Positions 8,284 to 17,058 of a stretch of DNA of 64,000 bases are shown in pieces (position 1 is the first letter of the stretch; every line of letters starts with the position of its first letter). The notes below the pieces were generated by a model. The model was not told the DNA's origin, did not search any database, and was given only the letters and a program-made list of their open reading frames with translations. The translations under genes were made by a program, and so were the position numbers. Source of the stretch: Azospirillum sp. OGB3 (GTDB lineage: Bacteria; Pseudomonadota; Alphaproteobacteria; Azospirillales; Azospirillaceae); contig NZ_JACHYN010000017.1 in the NCBI RefSeq assembly GCF_014192915.1, positions 1-64,000 on the forward strand, in the 5' to 3' direction.

Positions 8284-8368
8284 CCGGCCCGCGGTCAATG
8301 GGCTGGTCAACCTGGTGGGGACGAGGGGCGCGGTCGGTCTGACCGCGTCCCTCGTCGCTTCGGCCTGG

Positions 8369-9031
8369 TTAGGCGGCCCGCTGCATGACGCGCTGAACCG
8401 CCTTGGCCGTCCAGGCTCCGTTGCCCGTCGCCGTGGCGATGCCGCGCATGTTCAACTCCTTGGCCTTGGCGTTCAGCGATCCGGGGATGCTCTCAATGAT
8501 CGGCAGCACCTTCGCGGCGAACGCGCCGGCCTTCTCGGCGTTGGTCGCGGCGCCCTTCGCCTGAGCTTCGGCGAGATTGGTCCGGTTGCCGAGCTTCACG
8601 CCGTGAGCCTTCTTGGCGGCCAGCGCCACACGGGTACGCTCGGCAATCAGGCTGCGCTCCTTCTCTGCGAGGGCGGCATACAAGTGGAGCATGAACGGAT
8701 CGGCATCGGCACCCAACTCGGCGACGATGAACGGCACGCGCTGAGCCATGAGGCCGGAGATGAAATGCACGTCGCGGGACAGCCGGTCGAGCTTGCTGAC
8801 GATGACCGGGCACTTGGCCTTGCGTGCGGCGGTCAGCGCGGCGGCGAGCTGAGGGCGACGGTCGAGCGCGTCGGAACCCTTGCCGGTTTCGTGCTCCTCG
8901 AAGGCGGCGATGATCTCGATGCCCTCGGTCTGTGCGAACCGGACGATGGCGTCCCGCTGCGCTTCGATGCCAAGGCCGGACTTCCCCTGCGCCTGGGTCG
9001 AAACTCGGAGGTATGCAATCGCCTTCGTCAT
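8369..9031 (-). CDS. Serine recombinase (resolvase/invertase family)
   Basis: This 220-residue protein has the resolvase fold. AYLRVSTQ near the N-terminus gives the catalytic Ser11 with the adjacent Arg, and LDRLSRD at about 100 supplies the conserved Arg pair. [11 protein letters not shown] follows the active-site loop, and a C-terminal helix-turn-helix ([31 protein letters not shown]) ends the protein. The length is that of short resolvases and invertases, not large integrases. The ATG at 9031 has GGGGAA upstream. It resolves dimers or inverts segments of the host element, which fits an island carrying an origin-like gene. A promoter overlapped by a 7-bp inverted repeat lies immediately upstream, suggesting self-regulation through its own site. 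Confidence 0.88.
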   Translation of the reverse strand: MTKAIAYLRVSTQAQGKSGLGIEAQRDAIVRFAQTEGIEIIAAFEEHETGKGSDALDRRPQLAAALTAARKAKCPVIVSKLDRLSRDVHFISGLMAQRVPFIVAELGADADPFMLHLYAALAEKERSLIAERTRVALAAKKAHGVKLGNRTNLAEAQAKGAATNAEKAGAFAAKVLPIIESIPGSLNAKAKELNMRGIATATGNGAWTAKAVQRVMQRAA

Positions 9032-9059
9032 GGCCCGTTCCCCGTGGTGCGCGTCGTCT

Positions 9060-9093
9060 GTGTCATGACTATACGTCCATATAGAGATGACAC
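9060..9093 (-). promoter_or_regulatory. Resolvase promoter within inverted repeat
   Basis: GTGTCAT at 9060-9066 and ATGACAC at 9087-9093 form a perfect 7-bp inverted repeat around a 20-base centre that itself has TATA-type half symmetry. On the minus strand a TTGTGT / TATAGT pair with a 16-base spacer overlaps it, about 35-60 bases upstream of the resolvase ATG. The overlap suggests an operator or resolution site for the recombinase. Confidence 0.4.
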
Positions 9094-9116
9094 AAAGCGC
9101 CTTCAGGGGCCGGAGC

Positions 9117-9155
9117 CATGCGCTCCGGGAATCGACGGGATTCCCGGAGCGCATG
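9117..9155 (-). terminator. Perfect 17-bp hairpin after the integrase
   Basis: Arms at 9117-9133 and 9139-9155 are perfectly complementary over 17 bases, with a 5-base loop. The hairpin starts six bases beyond the integrase stop on the minus strand and lies upstream of the resolvase promoter. There is no T-run on either side, so it may be a stem-only transcription barrier or a recombination-related palindrome. Confidence 0.5.
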
Positions 9156-9160
9156 ACTTC

Positions 9161-10881
9161 TCAGGGCTTGAGGTGGTCGAGCTGTAGGCCAGGGAAGGCC
9201 AGCCGATTGAGCGCGTCGGCGAGCTGGGGGAGGGGGTAGCCTTTGGAATAGCGGTGAGTCTCCGAACCGCTCCCCTCATGACCGACCAGATCGCGGATGA
9301 TCGGCTCCACTACCTCGGCCCGCTGCAACCCGGTGATCGCGGCATGACGAAATCCGTGAACGTCGAGATCGGGGATTCCCACCGCGTCAAAGTACCGGCT
9401 CAGCTTCTTTGTGGGGTAGAAGCCAAAGCGCTTGTCCGGACCTCCCGGTTGGAGTTCGGGGAACAGCCGCTCCACCTTGGCTTGCCGCTGCTGCTCGACG
9501 TAGCGCAGGAAACCGACGCCGACCAACTCCTTGTGAACGGGAACGCGGCGCACGGCGGCTGCGGTCTTCAGCAGCTTTCCCCCCGCTGGTGTGATGTCGA
9601 AAAAGTCGATGCCGGAATCAGTCTGCACGTCCTCGACGCGCAGCGCGGCGATCTCCTCCAGACGCATTCCGGAGAACACGGCGATCAACGGAATCCAGAA
9701 CATCGCGTCGCGCAGCATGAGCGCGCCCGGTGCCGAGCGGCGAGACTCCGATTTGCAGCCGGTCCAAATCGGGGAGGCGAACAGCTTGTTCAGCTCTGGT
9801 GCTTCCCACGCCGCTCGCTGTTCCCGTGCGCGGCGATCCTTCTTGTAGCGGAAGGACCGCGTCACCGGGTTGTCGTCGATGTGGCCCCGGTCGCGGCACC
9901 AACCGAAGAACCCCGACAGGGCGATGGTGTGCTTTTGCACCGTGCGGGCCGTCACCGGCTCCACGGACGGATTGGCGGTGGTGTAGGCGACCAGCTCCTT
10001 GAGGGTCTTGCCGCGGAGGGCCGTGGATTGGCCGTAGGTCGAAGGGATCTGCTGCAACGCCTCCACCCATCGCCCGACGTCAGTGCGCTTATAGGCGTTC
10101 ACCGGCTTGTCGCCCAAGAAGCCCGAGAACAGCTCGTAGAAGCGCCGATATTGATGCTCGGTGCTCCCCCGCCATTCCCCAGCCCGGTTCTTCTCGGCCG
10201 TGTAGGAGGCAACGGCAGTCGAGAACAGTGGCGCCTCCGGTGCGGATTTGGTCGGTGCTACCGCTTCGGCCGGCGACGGGGTAGGCACGTCAACCCGCAC
10301 GACGACGGGCTCGGGCTTCTCAATGAAGGCCGGATCGGAGGGTTCGGCCGAGTAGTCGCCCTTCAGCCGCGCGAGATGGATTTCGGCGGCCTGGGCGCTG
10401 GCGCGCAGGATCATGCGGCACAGGTCGCGATAGGCCCCTTCTTCACCTTCCCAATGCTCAATGCCGGCGTCGGCCAGCAGGCGATCGGCAATGGCGCTGG
10501 CCGCAGGCCATTGGTTGTCGGCCAGCATGACGCGCATCGATTCGCGATCATCCTCGGCCAGTTGCCTTTCAAGCGCAGCACGGGCGCTGTCGCCGGGCGG
10601 TATGGACCGAAGGCGTTCCTCGTTCTCTGCCGTCGCGCTGGCGAACCATCGGCGGGCAAGCTCGGTCACTTCGGCGGGGAGAGGTGGAGATTTCGGGAAA
10701 CCATACTGAACAGCTCGTCGGATTGTGCGGCCAGCGCCCGCGCCTTCGCGCGGGCAGCTCGCGGACCAAGGTCGCCGAGCGAGATTGCCAGTTTCGACCG
10801 GCCGAAACGAGCGATAAGGCTTTGGGGGATGCGGCGCCGGAACACCATCCGGTCGCCCTTGCGCTTGAGATAGGAAGACAT
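9161..10881 (-). pseudogene. int: Tyrosine-type site-specific integrase, frameshifted
   Basis: The start at ATG 10881 begins MSSYLKRKG, followed by RRRIPQSLIARFG, the usual N-terminus of DUF6538-type integrases. That frame ends after about 70 residues at a TGA near 10666-10668. The remainder, starting near SPPLPAEVTEL, continues one base out of phase to 9161. Loss of one base in the C/G run around 10674-10682 would explain it, since restoring it reads SPAEVTELARRW. The C-terminal catalytic domain is complete: Arg in SGMRLEEIAAL, HGFRHAAI (HxxR) and the terminal Tyr in HRYSKGY. It lies beside tRNA-Gln with its start toward the tRNA, as for tRNA-targeting integrases. A sequencing error or -1 frameshifting would leave it active. 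Confidence 0.8.
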
Positions 10882-10994
10882 AGCGCCTCGGGGGCGAATG
10901 TGGCCCTTCGTGTGGCCCCATTTGTGGTCCACACGGGTTTCGCCGACCGCGACGACCCGAAAACGCTAAGCTATTGAAATACTTAGGAGAGGTT

Positions 10995-11069
10995 TGGCTG
11001 GGGCGCCAGGATTCGAACCTGGGAATGGCGGTACCAAAAACCGCTGCCTTACCGCTTGGCGACGCCCCA
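10995..11069 (-). tRNA. tRNA-Gln (TTG)
   Basis: The minus strand reads TGGGGCGTCGCCAAGCGG at the 5' end, an anticodon stem-loop with TTG, the TTCGAATCC T-loop and a complementary acceptor with encoded CCA. The 75-base length includes CCA. The 3' end faces the island integrase, making it the attachment locus. The gene appears intact. Confidence 0.95.
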
Positions 11070-11148
11070 ACCGAACGGCGCGATCAGCGCCGGAAGGGTC
11101 GGGACCATAAGCGGAAACCCGACCCGAATGCAACAGCTTCGTTGACCC

Positions 11149-13248
11149 TTACCGGCCCTCGCGACGCCACGCCATCAGCAGCGCGCCCAGCGCCAGCGCC
11201 AGAACCGCCCCCACCGGCAGCAACGGCACCTCGGACACGCCCGTCACCGTGAAATCGCCGTTGGCGCGCAGGCCGATCCAGTCGTTTCCGGTCTGCGTCC
11301 GGTCGGGCCGGGTGCGGCGCACGTCGATGCCGGGGCGTACGCCGCCCTCGGTGTCGGAAATCCAATGCACGCCGCCGCCGGTCTCGTCGGCGACGCCCGA
11401 CAGGCGGTCGCCGGTGGAGCGAACGTCGGCCAGTTCCGGCGGGTTGACGGCGCCCACCACGGCGAGCGCGGTGCGCTCGCCGTCGGTGATACGATAAATA
11501 CCCGGCTCGCCGGCGACCACCGTGGCGCTGGCGCGGCCGGTGCGGTCCTCGGTCATCTCCAGCGTCCGGGTCTCGTCGGACGGCGTGGTGAGGGTGATGC
11601 TGCGCGGGTCGGGCTCCAGGGAACGGCGCTCCACCGTGATGCGGTTGCCGTCGACATGGGCGCGCAGGTCGTTCTCCTCCAGTTCCGGCTCCTTCATCAG
11701 CCAGTGGGCGAGGCGCCGCAGAAGCTCTGCCTGGGGACCGCCGCCCTCGAAGCCGCGGCTCCACAGCCACATCTGGTCGGACGCCAACTGCGCCACCCGG
11801 CCCTTGCCGACGCGGTCGAGGATCAGCAGCGGGCGGTCGTCCGCCCCGTTCATCACCACCGCGCCGTTGCCCGGCACGACCTCCACCTGGTGGAACCAGC
11901 GGCCCCAGCTCGGCTCGCCGTCCGGGCGGTCGCCGGGAAGGCCGGCGGTCACCGGGTGGCGGCGGCCGACCTCCGTCACGGTCGGCTTGAAGGGGCGGTC
12001 GATGGCTTGGCCGGTCGGCTCCGCCGGCATCACTTGGCCCAGCGGCGTGCGGAACAGCGACAGCGGCGTGGCGTAGCCCTGGCCGGAGGCCTCCAGCAGG
12101 GCGCCTCCCTTTTGCACGTACTCGGCGATGTTCTCCAGATACATCTGCGGCAGCACGCCGCGCCGGCGGTAACGGTCGAAAATGATCAGGTCGAACTCGT
12201 CCAGCTTGATCTCGAACAGCTCGCGGATCGGGAAGGCGATCAGCGACAGCTCGCGGATCGGCGTGCCGTCCTGCTTCTCCGGCGGGCGGAGGATGGTGAA
12301 ATGGACCAGATCGACCGACGGGTCGGCCTTCAGCAGGTTGCGCCACGTCCGCTCGCCGGCGTGCGGCTCGCCGGACACCAGCAGGACGCGCAGGCGGTCG
12401 CGCACCCCGTTCACCACCACGGCGGTGCGGTTGTTGGCGAGCGTCAGCTCCTGCCGCGCCGCCTCGACCTCCATCTCCAGAACGTTCTGGCCGCCGTGGT
12501 TGACCGGCAGCTCCATGTGGAAGTCCTGGCCCACGGGCACGCGGATGGTGCGCGGCGGCCCGCCGTCCTGGCGCAGCGTCACCGCCGCGTCGGCCGACTG
12601 GCGGCGCGGCATGTCGTCCACCCGGATGGTCAGCTCCACCGGTTTGCCGACGAGGCCGTAGGCGGGCGCCTGGACGATGGCCAGACGACGGTCGCCCTCG
12701 TCGCGGTTGCCGGTCAGCAGCGTGTGCACCGGGCCGATCTCGGCCAGCCGGGCGAGGTTCTCGGGAACGTCGTGGACCTGCCCGTCGGTGATCAGCACCG
12801 CGCCGGCCATGCGGCGGCGCGGCACGTCGGCCATGGCGCGGTTCAGCGCGTCGAACAGGTGCGTCTCGTTGATGGCGGAGGCGCCGGATTCCGCGTCCCC
12901 GGCGCGGACCACCCGCAGTTCCAGATCGTCGAAGGCCTTCAGCCGCTCGGTCAGCCGCTCCAGCTCGGCCTCGGCGCGGGCGTGGCGGTCGCCGATGTTC
13001 TGGCTGGGCGAGGCGTCGAGCACCACCACTGCCACGTCCTTGATCGGCTCCCGCTTCTCCTGCACCAGAGACGGGTTGATCAGGGCGAGTGCCAGCACCG
13101 CCACCGCCAGCGCGCGCAGCCAGACGCCGCGCGCCCGGCGGAAGACGGCCAGCGCCAGGATCGCCAGAGCCACCGCGAACAGCGGCACCAGGAAGACCCA
13201 GGGCAGCAGCGGCGCCAGAGCGATGGAGGTTCCGTCAAGCAGGGTCAC
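11149..13248 (-). CDS. VWA-like/glutamine-amidotransferase-like membrane protein
   Basis: This 699-residue protein has two N-terminal membrane segments (about 12-35 and 43-62), then a von Willebrand A-like domain with the MIDAS-type DASPS motif near residues 78-82. A class-I glutamine-amidotransferase-like fold follows (about 300-520: FDLIIFDRY, GGALLEASGQG, HPVTAGLPG). A beta-rich region and a C-terminal membrane helix before a basic tail complete it. Such proteins end MoxR/DUF58/DUF4159 operons in alphaproteobacteria. They are thought to act with the MoxR ATPase in envelope protein maturation or metal insertion; that role is inference from family context. It overlaps the upstream gene by four bases (ATGA), indicating coupled translation. 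Confidence 0.75.
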   Translation of the reverse strand: MTLLDGTSIALAPLLPWVFLVPLFAVALAILALAVFRRARGVWLRALAVAVLALALINPSLVQEKREPIKDVAVVVLDASPSQNIGDRHARAEAELERLTERLKAFDDLELRVVRAGDAESGASAINETHLFDALNRAMADVPRRRMAGAVLITDGQVHDVPENLARLAEIGPVHTLLTGNRDEGDRRLAIVQAPAYGLVGKPVELTIRVDDMPRRQSADAAVTLRQDGGPPRTIRVPVGQDFHMELPVNHGGQNVLEMEVEAARQELTLANNRTAVVVNGVRDRLRVLLVSGEPHAGERTWRNLLKADPSVDLVHFTILRPPEKQDGTPIRELSLIAFPIRELFEIKLDEFDLIIFDRYRRRGVLPQMYLENIAEYVQKGGALLEASGQGYATPLSLFRTPLGQVMPAEPTGQAIDRPFKPTVTEVGRRHPVTAGLPGDRPDGEPSWGRWFHQVEVVPGNGAVVMNGADDRPLLILDRVGKGRVAQLASDQMWLWSRGFEGGGPQAELLRRLAHWLMKEPELEENDLRAHVDGNRITVERRSLEPDPRSITLTTPSDETRTLEMTEDRTGRASATVVAGEPGIYRITDGERTALAVVGAVNPPELADVRSTGDRLSGVADETGGGVHWISDTEGGVRPGIDVRRTRPDRTQTGNDWIGLRANGDFTVTGVSEVPLLPVGAVLALALGALLMAWRREGR

Positions 13249-15980
13249 TGGCCGAGCCTCTCAAGGATCGCGGGCACATGGACCTGATCGGCCTTGTAGT
13301 TGCCGGTCAGCGCGTACATGACGAGGTTGACGCCGAAGCGGTAGGCCATCTCGCGCTGCCGCTCTCCGCCGGGGACGACGGCATAGAGCGGCTGGCCGTT
13401 GCGGTTCGCCGCCCAGGCGGCGGCCCAGTCGTTGCCACCGATCAGCACCGGCGACACGCCGTCATTGGCACGGCCCTCGCGCGCTTCGATCCACAGATTG
13501 CCGCCGTTGTAGCGGCCGGGGAAATCGTTCAGCAGGTAGAAGGACTTGGTCAGCACATGGTCGGGCGGCACCAGGGCCAGCGGCGGGATGTCCAGCCCCT
13601 CCACCATGCCCTGGAGCGCCTGGTTGCCGCCGACGGCACCCGCCGACTGGTCGCGCGTGTCGAACAGGATGGTGCCGCCGTTGCGCATGTACTCGTTCAG
13701 CCGGGCGCGGGCGTGGTCGCTCAGCGCGCGCTGGCCGCCGGACACCGGCCAGTAGAGCAGGGGGTAGAAGGCCAGCTCGTCGGTTTCCGGGTCGACACCC
13801 ACCGCCCCGGCGGCCTCCACCGCGGTGCGGCGGGTCAGCACGTCCACGAGGCTTTCCAGCCCGGCGCGCGAGGTGTCGTCCACCGCGCCATTCCCGGTGC
13901 GCACATAGGCGAGGTAGGTCTCCGCCGTTACCTTGGTCGATTGGGCGTCGTCGGCGCGGGCGGGCGACCAGGGCACCGCGGCCATGGGCAGCGCCGCACC
14001 CAGAGTCAGCAGGACCGCGGCGGCTGCCCCGGCGCGGCGGCGCTTGTTGCCGAAACGCAAGCCGCCGAGCAGGCCGCGCAGCATCAGGGCGATCAGCAGG
14101 TCGATCATGGCGAGCGACAGCGCGATGCCGAGCAGCGCCGGCTTCAGCGCCACCTCACCCCGCGTGCCGTAGGGGCCGCGGGCGACGCCGCCGGGCATGG
14201 CGCCCAGCGGCTCGATCCGCGTCAGCGTGGCGGTCAGGTTCAGGGCGCGGCGGGCCTCCTCCGTGCCGTAGAAGCCCGGCGGGTGGCGCGGGCCGAGCAC
14301 GTCGGCGCCGGCGTCCCCGGCGATGGGGAAAGCGGCGGCCGGCGGCGGCACCAGCCGGCCGAAGCCGTCCAGCACTTCCAGCGGCTCCAGCGTGCCGCCA
14401 TGGGCGCCCCCGGCGACGCCGCCGCTCAGCGTCACCAGACGCCGCAGCATGTCGACGAACAGGCCGGACATCGGCAGGTTGGACCATTCCGGGCTGGCGG
14501 TGGTGTGGACGAGCACGATGTAGCCGTCTCCACGCTTTTCCGAGGTGACCAGGGGGGTGCCGTCCTGGAGCCGCGCCCAGGTGCGGTCGGCGAGGTCCAG
14601 CGCCGGCTCGGCCAGCACCTGCCGCGAGACGGCGACGTCGTCGGGGATGTGCAGGCCGGTGAAGGGGCTGCGGCCATCGAAGGGCTGGAGCTTCGCCGGC
14701 TCCGACCAGGACAGGGCGCCGCCCAGCGCCCGGTCGCCCAGACGCAGGCGCACCGGGACCAGGCGGTCGGGATTCTGGGCCAGCCGCGGCCCGGCGAAGC
14801 GCAGCAGCACGCCGCCCTTGCGCACCCAGTCCTCGATGGTCTGGGCCTCCTGCCCGGTCAGGGCGCCGATGTCCGACAGCACCAGCACGGCGAGGTCGCG
14901 TTTGAGAAGCTCGTCCGGTGCGCCGCGGCGCACCTCGTTGTAGGGGGCCAGCGCCCGTTCCAGATAGTGCAGGTCGGACAGCAGCGGCTGGTTCTCGCCG
15001 CTCGCGCGGCCCGAGGCCAGACCGACCGGGCGGCGGCGCCAGCGCTCGTCGAGCAGGACGGTGGCCCCGGCGGTGGTGTCGTTCTCCACGCGCAGGCTGG
15101 CGGCGTCGTTGCGCAGCTCCGCCGGCACCTCGAAACGCACCTCGCGGGTGAGCTGCCCCGTGTCGAAGGCGACGGGCTGGCGGGTCAGCAGCCGACCGTC
15201 GGCGCCGGACAGGCGCACGGTGACGCTCTCCGGACGCGAGGCGTCGGCGCGCACCACGCGGGCCGTCAGACCTGCGCCCTCCGACGAGGGGGGAAGCAGC
15301 AGGTGGGGCGGCTTCTCCGCGGAATCGTCGAGGATCTCCAGGGAGCCCATGCGCTGCAGCGTCTCGGCAAGGCCGCGGGCGGTGCGGTCGCCGATGCCGT
15401 CCGACAGCCAGACGGTGTGGGCGGAGCCACGCGCGGCGAGACCGCGCACCGCCTCCAGCGCGCCGGCGCGGTCGGCCGGCCAGGGGTGCGGCTCCAGCGC
15501 CTGGATCAGGCGGCGGGCTTCCGAGGCGGGCAGGGGCGGGCTGGCCTTCACCGCCTCGCCCCCGGCGGGCCGGGCGGTCGGCAGCAGGACGACCGGGCGG
15601 TTCTGCCGCTCCGCCTGCGACACCAGCTCCTCCATGGCCGCGCGGCGGCTCGTCCAGTCGCGGCCCGACGCCCAGCCGTTGTCGACCAGAAGCAGCAGCG
15701 GCCCGCTGCCCGGCAGGGCGGCGCGCGGGTTCAGCAGCGGCCCGGCCAGCGCCAGGATCAGCAGCGCGGCGACGATCAGGCGCAGGATCAGCAGCCACAG
15801 CGGGGTGCGGGCGGGAGTCTCCTCCCGCGCCGTCAGGTCGCGCAGCAGCCGGATGGCGGGGAAGCGCACCACCCGCGGGGCCGGCGGCGTGACGCGCAGC
15901 AGCCACCACAGCACCGGCAGGACGGCCAGGGCGGCCAGCACCCACGGAACGGCAAAGGCGATCGGTCCGAAACCCAGCAT
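13245..15980 (-). CDS. BatA-like N-terminal / DUF4159 membrane protein
   Basis: This 911-residue protein has two N-terminal membrane helices (about 7-27 and 58-82) separated by the PPAPRVVRFPAIRLL motif typical of BatA N-terminal domains. A long periplasmic part holds a GATase-like segment (ALTGQEAQTIEDWVRKGGVLLRF region), a further membrane helix pair lies around 625-680, and a DUF4159 domain occupies the C-terminal 210 residues (TAETYLAYVRTGNG, NEYMRNGGTILFDTRD). It sits between the DUF58 gene and the VWA-like gene in one operon, overlapping the latter by four bases. Family knowledge places these proteins at the inner membrane with a MoxR chaperone; the substrate is unknown. Confidence 0.85.
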   Translation of the reverse strand: MLGFGPIAFAVPWVLAALAVLPVLWWLLRVTPPAPRVVRFPAIRLLRDLTAREETPARTPLWLLILRLIVAALLILALAGPLLNPRAALPGSGPLLLLVDNGWASGRDWTSRRAAMEELVSQAERQNRPVVLLPTARPAGGEAVKASPPLPASEARRLIQALEPHPWPADRAGALEAVRGLAARGSAHTVWLSDGIGDRTARGLAETLQRMGSLEILDDSAEKPPHLLLPPSSEGAGLTARVVRADASRPESVTVRLSGADGRLLTRQPVAFDTGQLTREVRFEVPAELRNDAASLRVENDTTAGATVLLDERWRRRPVGLASGRASGENQPLLSDLHYLERALAPYNEVRRGAPDELLKRDLAVLVLSDIGALTGQEAQTIEDWVRKGGVLLRFAGPRLAQNPDRLVPVRLRLGDRALGGALSWSEPAKLQPFDGRSPFTGLHIPDDVAVSRQVLAEPALDLADRTWARLQDGTPLVTSEKRGDGYIVLVHTTASPEWSNLPMSGLFVDMLRRLVTLSGGVAGGAHGGTLEPLEVLDGFGRLVPPPAAAFPIAGDAGADVLGPRHPPGFYGTEEARRALNLTATLTRIEPLGAMPGGVARGPYGTRGEVALKPALLGIALSLAMIDLLIALMLRGLLGGLRFGNKRRRAGAAAAVLLTLGAALPMAAVPWSPARADDAQSTKVTAETYLAYVRTGNGAVDDTSRAGLESLVDVLTRRTAVEAAGAVGVDPETDELAFYPLLYWPVSGGQRALSDHARARLNEYMRNGGTILFDTRDQSAGAVGGNQALQGMVEGLDIPPLALVPPDHVLTKSFYLLNDFPGRYNGGNLWIEAREGRANDGVSPVLIGGNDWAAAWAANRNGQPLYAVVPGGERQREMAYRFGVNLVMYALTGNYKADQVHVPAILERLGQ

Positions 15981-16024
15981 CGGCGTCTACGCTGTTGGAG
16001 GATGAAGAATTGAGTGCGAAGCAA

Positions 16025-16135
16025 TTGCCCCCACCCCGACCCTCCTCCGCTTTGCAGGGGAGGGAGACTTGGCCCTCCCCTGCGTGAGCGGGGGAGGGAG
16101 GGGACCCATGCGGAGCATGGGGAGGGTGGGGGCAA
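16025..16135. repeat. Palindromic intergenic repeat (REP-like)
   Basis: Outer arms TTGCCCCCACCC (16025-16036) and GGGTGGGGGCAA (16124-16135) are perfect complements. Inside is a second hairpin with 11-bp arms at 16054-16064 and 16073-16083. The G/C-skewed, non-coding, self-complementary block fills the gap between two co-oriented genes, as expected for a dispersed intergenic repeat. Being inside an operon, it may modulate downstream mRNA. Confidence 0.6.
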
Positions 16136-16148
16136 CGCGCCGCCCCAC

Positions 16149-17048
16149 CTAAACCGCCTCGCGCGCCAGGGCACCCCACAGCCCGAGCAGGGCGGTCTGG
16201 GGCGGCCGGTCGGTGCGGTGGACGGCGTAGGTCCAGCCGGCGGTGCGGGCCAGCGCGTCCAAGCCATCCTGGTGGGCGCGCAGCCGCTCCAGGTAGGTGT
16301 CGCGCACCGCCTCGACCCGCGGCACCAGCAATTCCTCCTCGCCTTCGAAGCCTTCGAACTCGACGCGGCCTTCGTAGGGCAGGGTCTCCTCCGCCGGGTC
16401 GAGGATCTGCAGCAGATGGCCACGCACGCCGCGTCCGGTCAGCGCCGACACGGTGGCGTGGATCTCCGGTAGCGGCGACAGCAGGTCGCCCACCAGCACC
16501 ACCTGGGCGTGGCGGGGCAGCGGCTCGCGCTGCGGCAGCGCGTCGGGGGAATGGGCGTTGCGCGGGTCGGTCATCTGACCGGCCATGCGGTTCAGGGCGA
16601 ACTTGCCGTGGTCCGGGCGCTGGCCGGAGTTCAGCAGGCCCACCCGCTCGCCGCCGCGCACCAGCAGGACTGCGGTGGCGAGGGTCAGCAGGTCGGCGCG
16701 TTCCCGCTTCGTCGGCAGGCCGTTGACCGAGCGGTAGTCCATGGAGGGCGAGCGGTCGCGCCACAGCCAGACGGTCTGGGCAGCCTCCCACTCGTTCTCG
16801 CGCACATAGACGGGCTGGGTCTTGCCGGACTGCCGCCAGTCGATCATCTGCGGCGAGTCGCCGGGCTGGTAGCGGCGGAACTGCCAGAAGGTCTCGCCCA
16901 GCCCGACGCGCCGCCGCCCGTGCACGCCCTGCGCCACCGTGGAGGCGACGCGCTCCGCCGCGACCAGGAGCGGCGGCAGTGTGGCGGCCAGCCCCTCCGC
17001 GCGCTGCTGCGCCCGCAGGGTGGTGGCGCCTAGGGTGGGGGAGGCCAT
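16149..17048 (-). CDS. DUF58 domain protein
   Basis: This 299-residue protein carries the DUF58 signature GETFWQFRRYQPGDS followed by IDWRQSGK at about 50-75, and a VWA-like remainder (LWRDRSPSMDYRS, VLVGDLLSPLPEIH). DUF58 proteins are regularly encoded beside MoxR ATPases and are thought to act as adaptor or substrate partners at the membrane. Here the start lies ten bases after the MoxR stop. A palindromic repeat separates it from the downstream DUF4159 gene, but all four genes share a strand. No membrane segment is evident, so it is probably cytoplasmic. Confidence 0.88.
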   Translation of the reverse strand: MASPTLGATTLRAQQRAEGLAATLPPLLVAAERVASTVAQGVHGRRRVGLGETFWQFRRYQPGDSPQMIDWRQSGKTQPVYVRENEWEAAQTVWLWRDRSPSMDYRSVNGLPTKRERADLLTLATAVLLVRGGERVGLLNSGQRPDHGKFALNRMAGQMTDPRNAHSPDALPQREPLPRHAQVVLVGDLLSPLPEIHATVSALTGRGVRGHLLQILDPAEETLPYEGRVEFEGFEGEEELLVPRVEAVRDTYLERLRAHQDGLDALARTAGWTYAVHRTDRPPQTALLGLWGALAREAV

Positions 17049-17058
17049 CGGCGGGTCC

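Larger units (their letters stand above)
1..10994. mobile_element. Integrative island at tRNA-Gln (left end outside window)
   Basis: This block runs from the left edge to the 3' end of the tRNA-Gln gene at 10995. It carries an integrase next to the tRNA, a serine resolvase, a replication-initiator-like gene, a string of coupled unknown genes and a type I restriction module. Integrases of this class commonly recombine into tRNA 3' ends, leaving an intact tRNA beside the integrase and a duplicate 3' fragment at the far end. That fragment (a copy of the T-arm and acceptor of this tRNA-Gln) was not seen to the left, so the island continues beyond base 1, or the restriction module belongs to a second insertion. 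No conjugation or capsid genes are visible, so whether it is an ICE, a satellite or a plasmid-like element is open. Confidence 0.6.

Noticed and set aside
8032-8310. Minus-strand frame of about 92 codons
   Set aside because: It overlaps the better supported 51-codon forward gene with a good ribosome-binding site and shows no homology-like content.
10666-10932. Separate small gene starting at 10932
   Set aside because: It encodes the conserved N-terminus of the neighbouring integrase and is joined to it by a single-base frameshift.
13089-16013. Very long plus-strand frame opposite the DUF4159 gene
   Set aside because: Antisense shadow: the minus strand has clear family domains, while the plus frame is Arg/Gly/His-rich low complexity.
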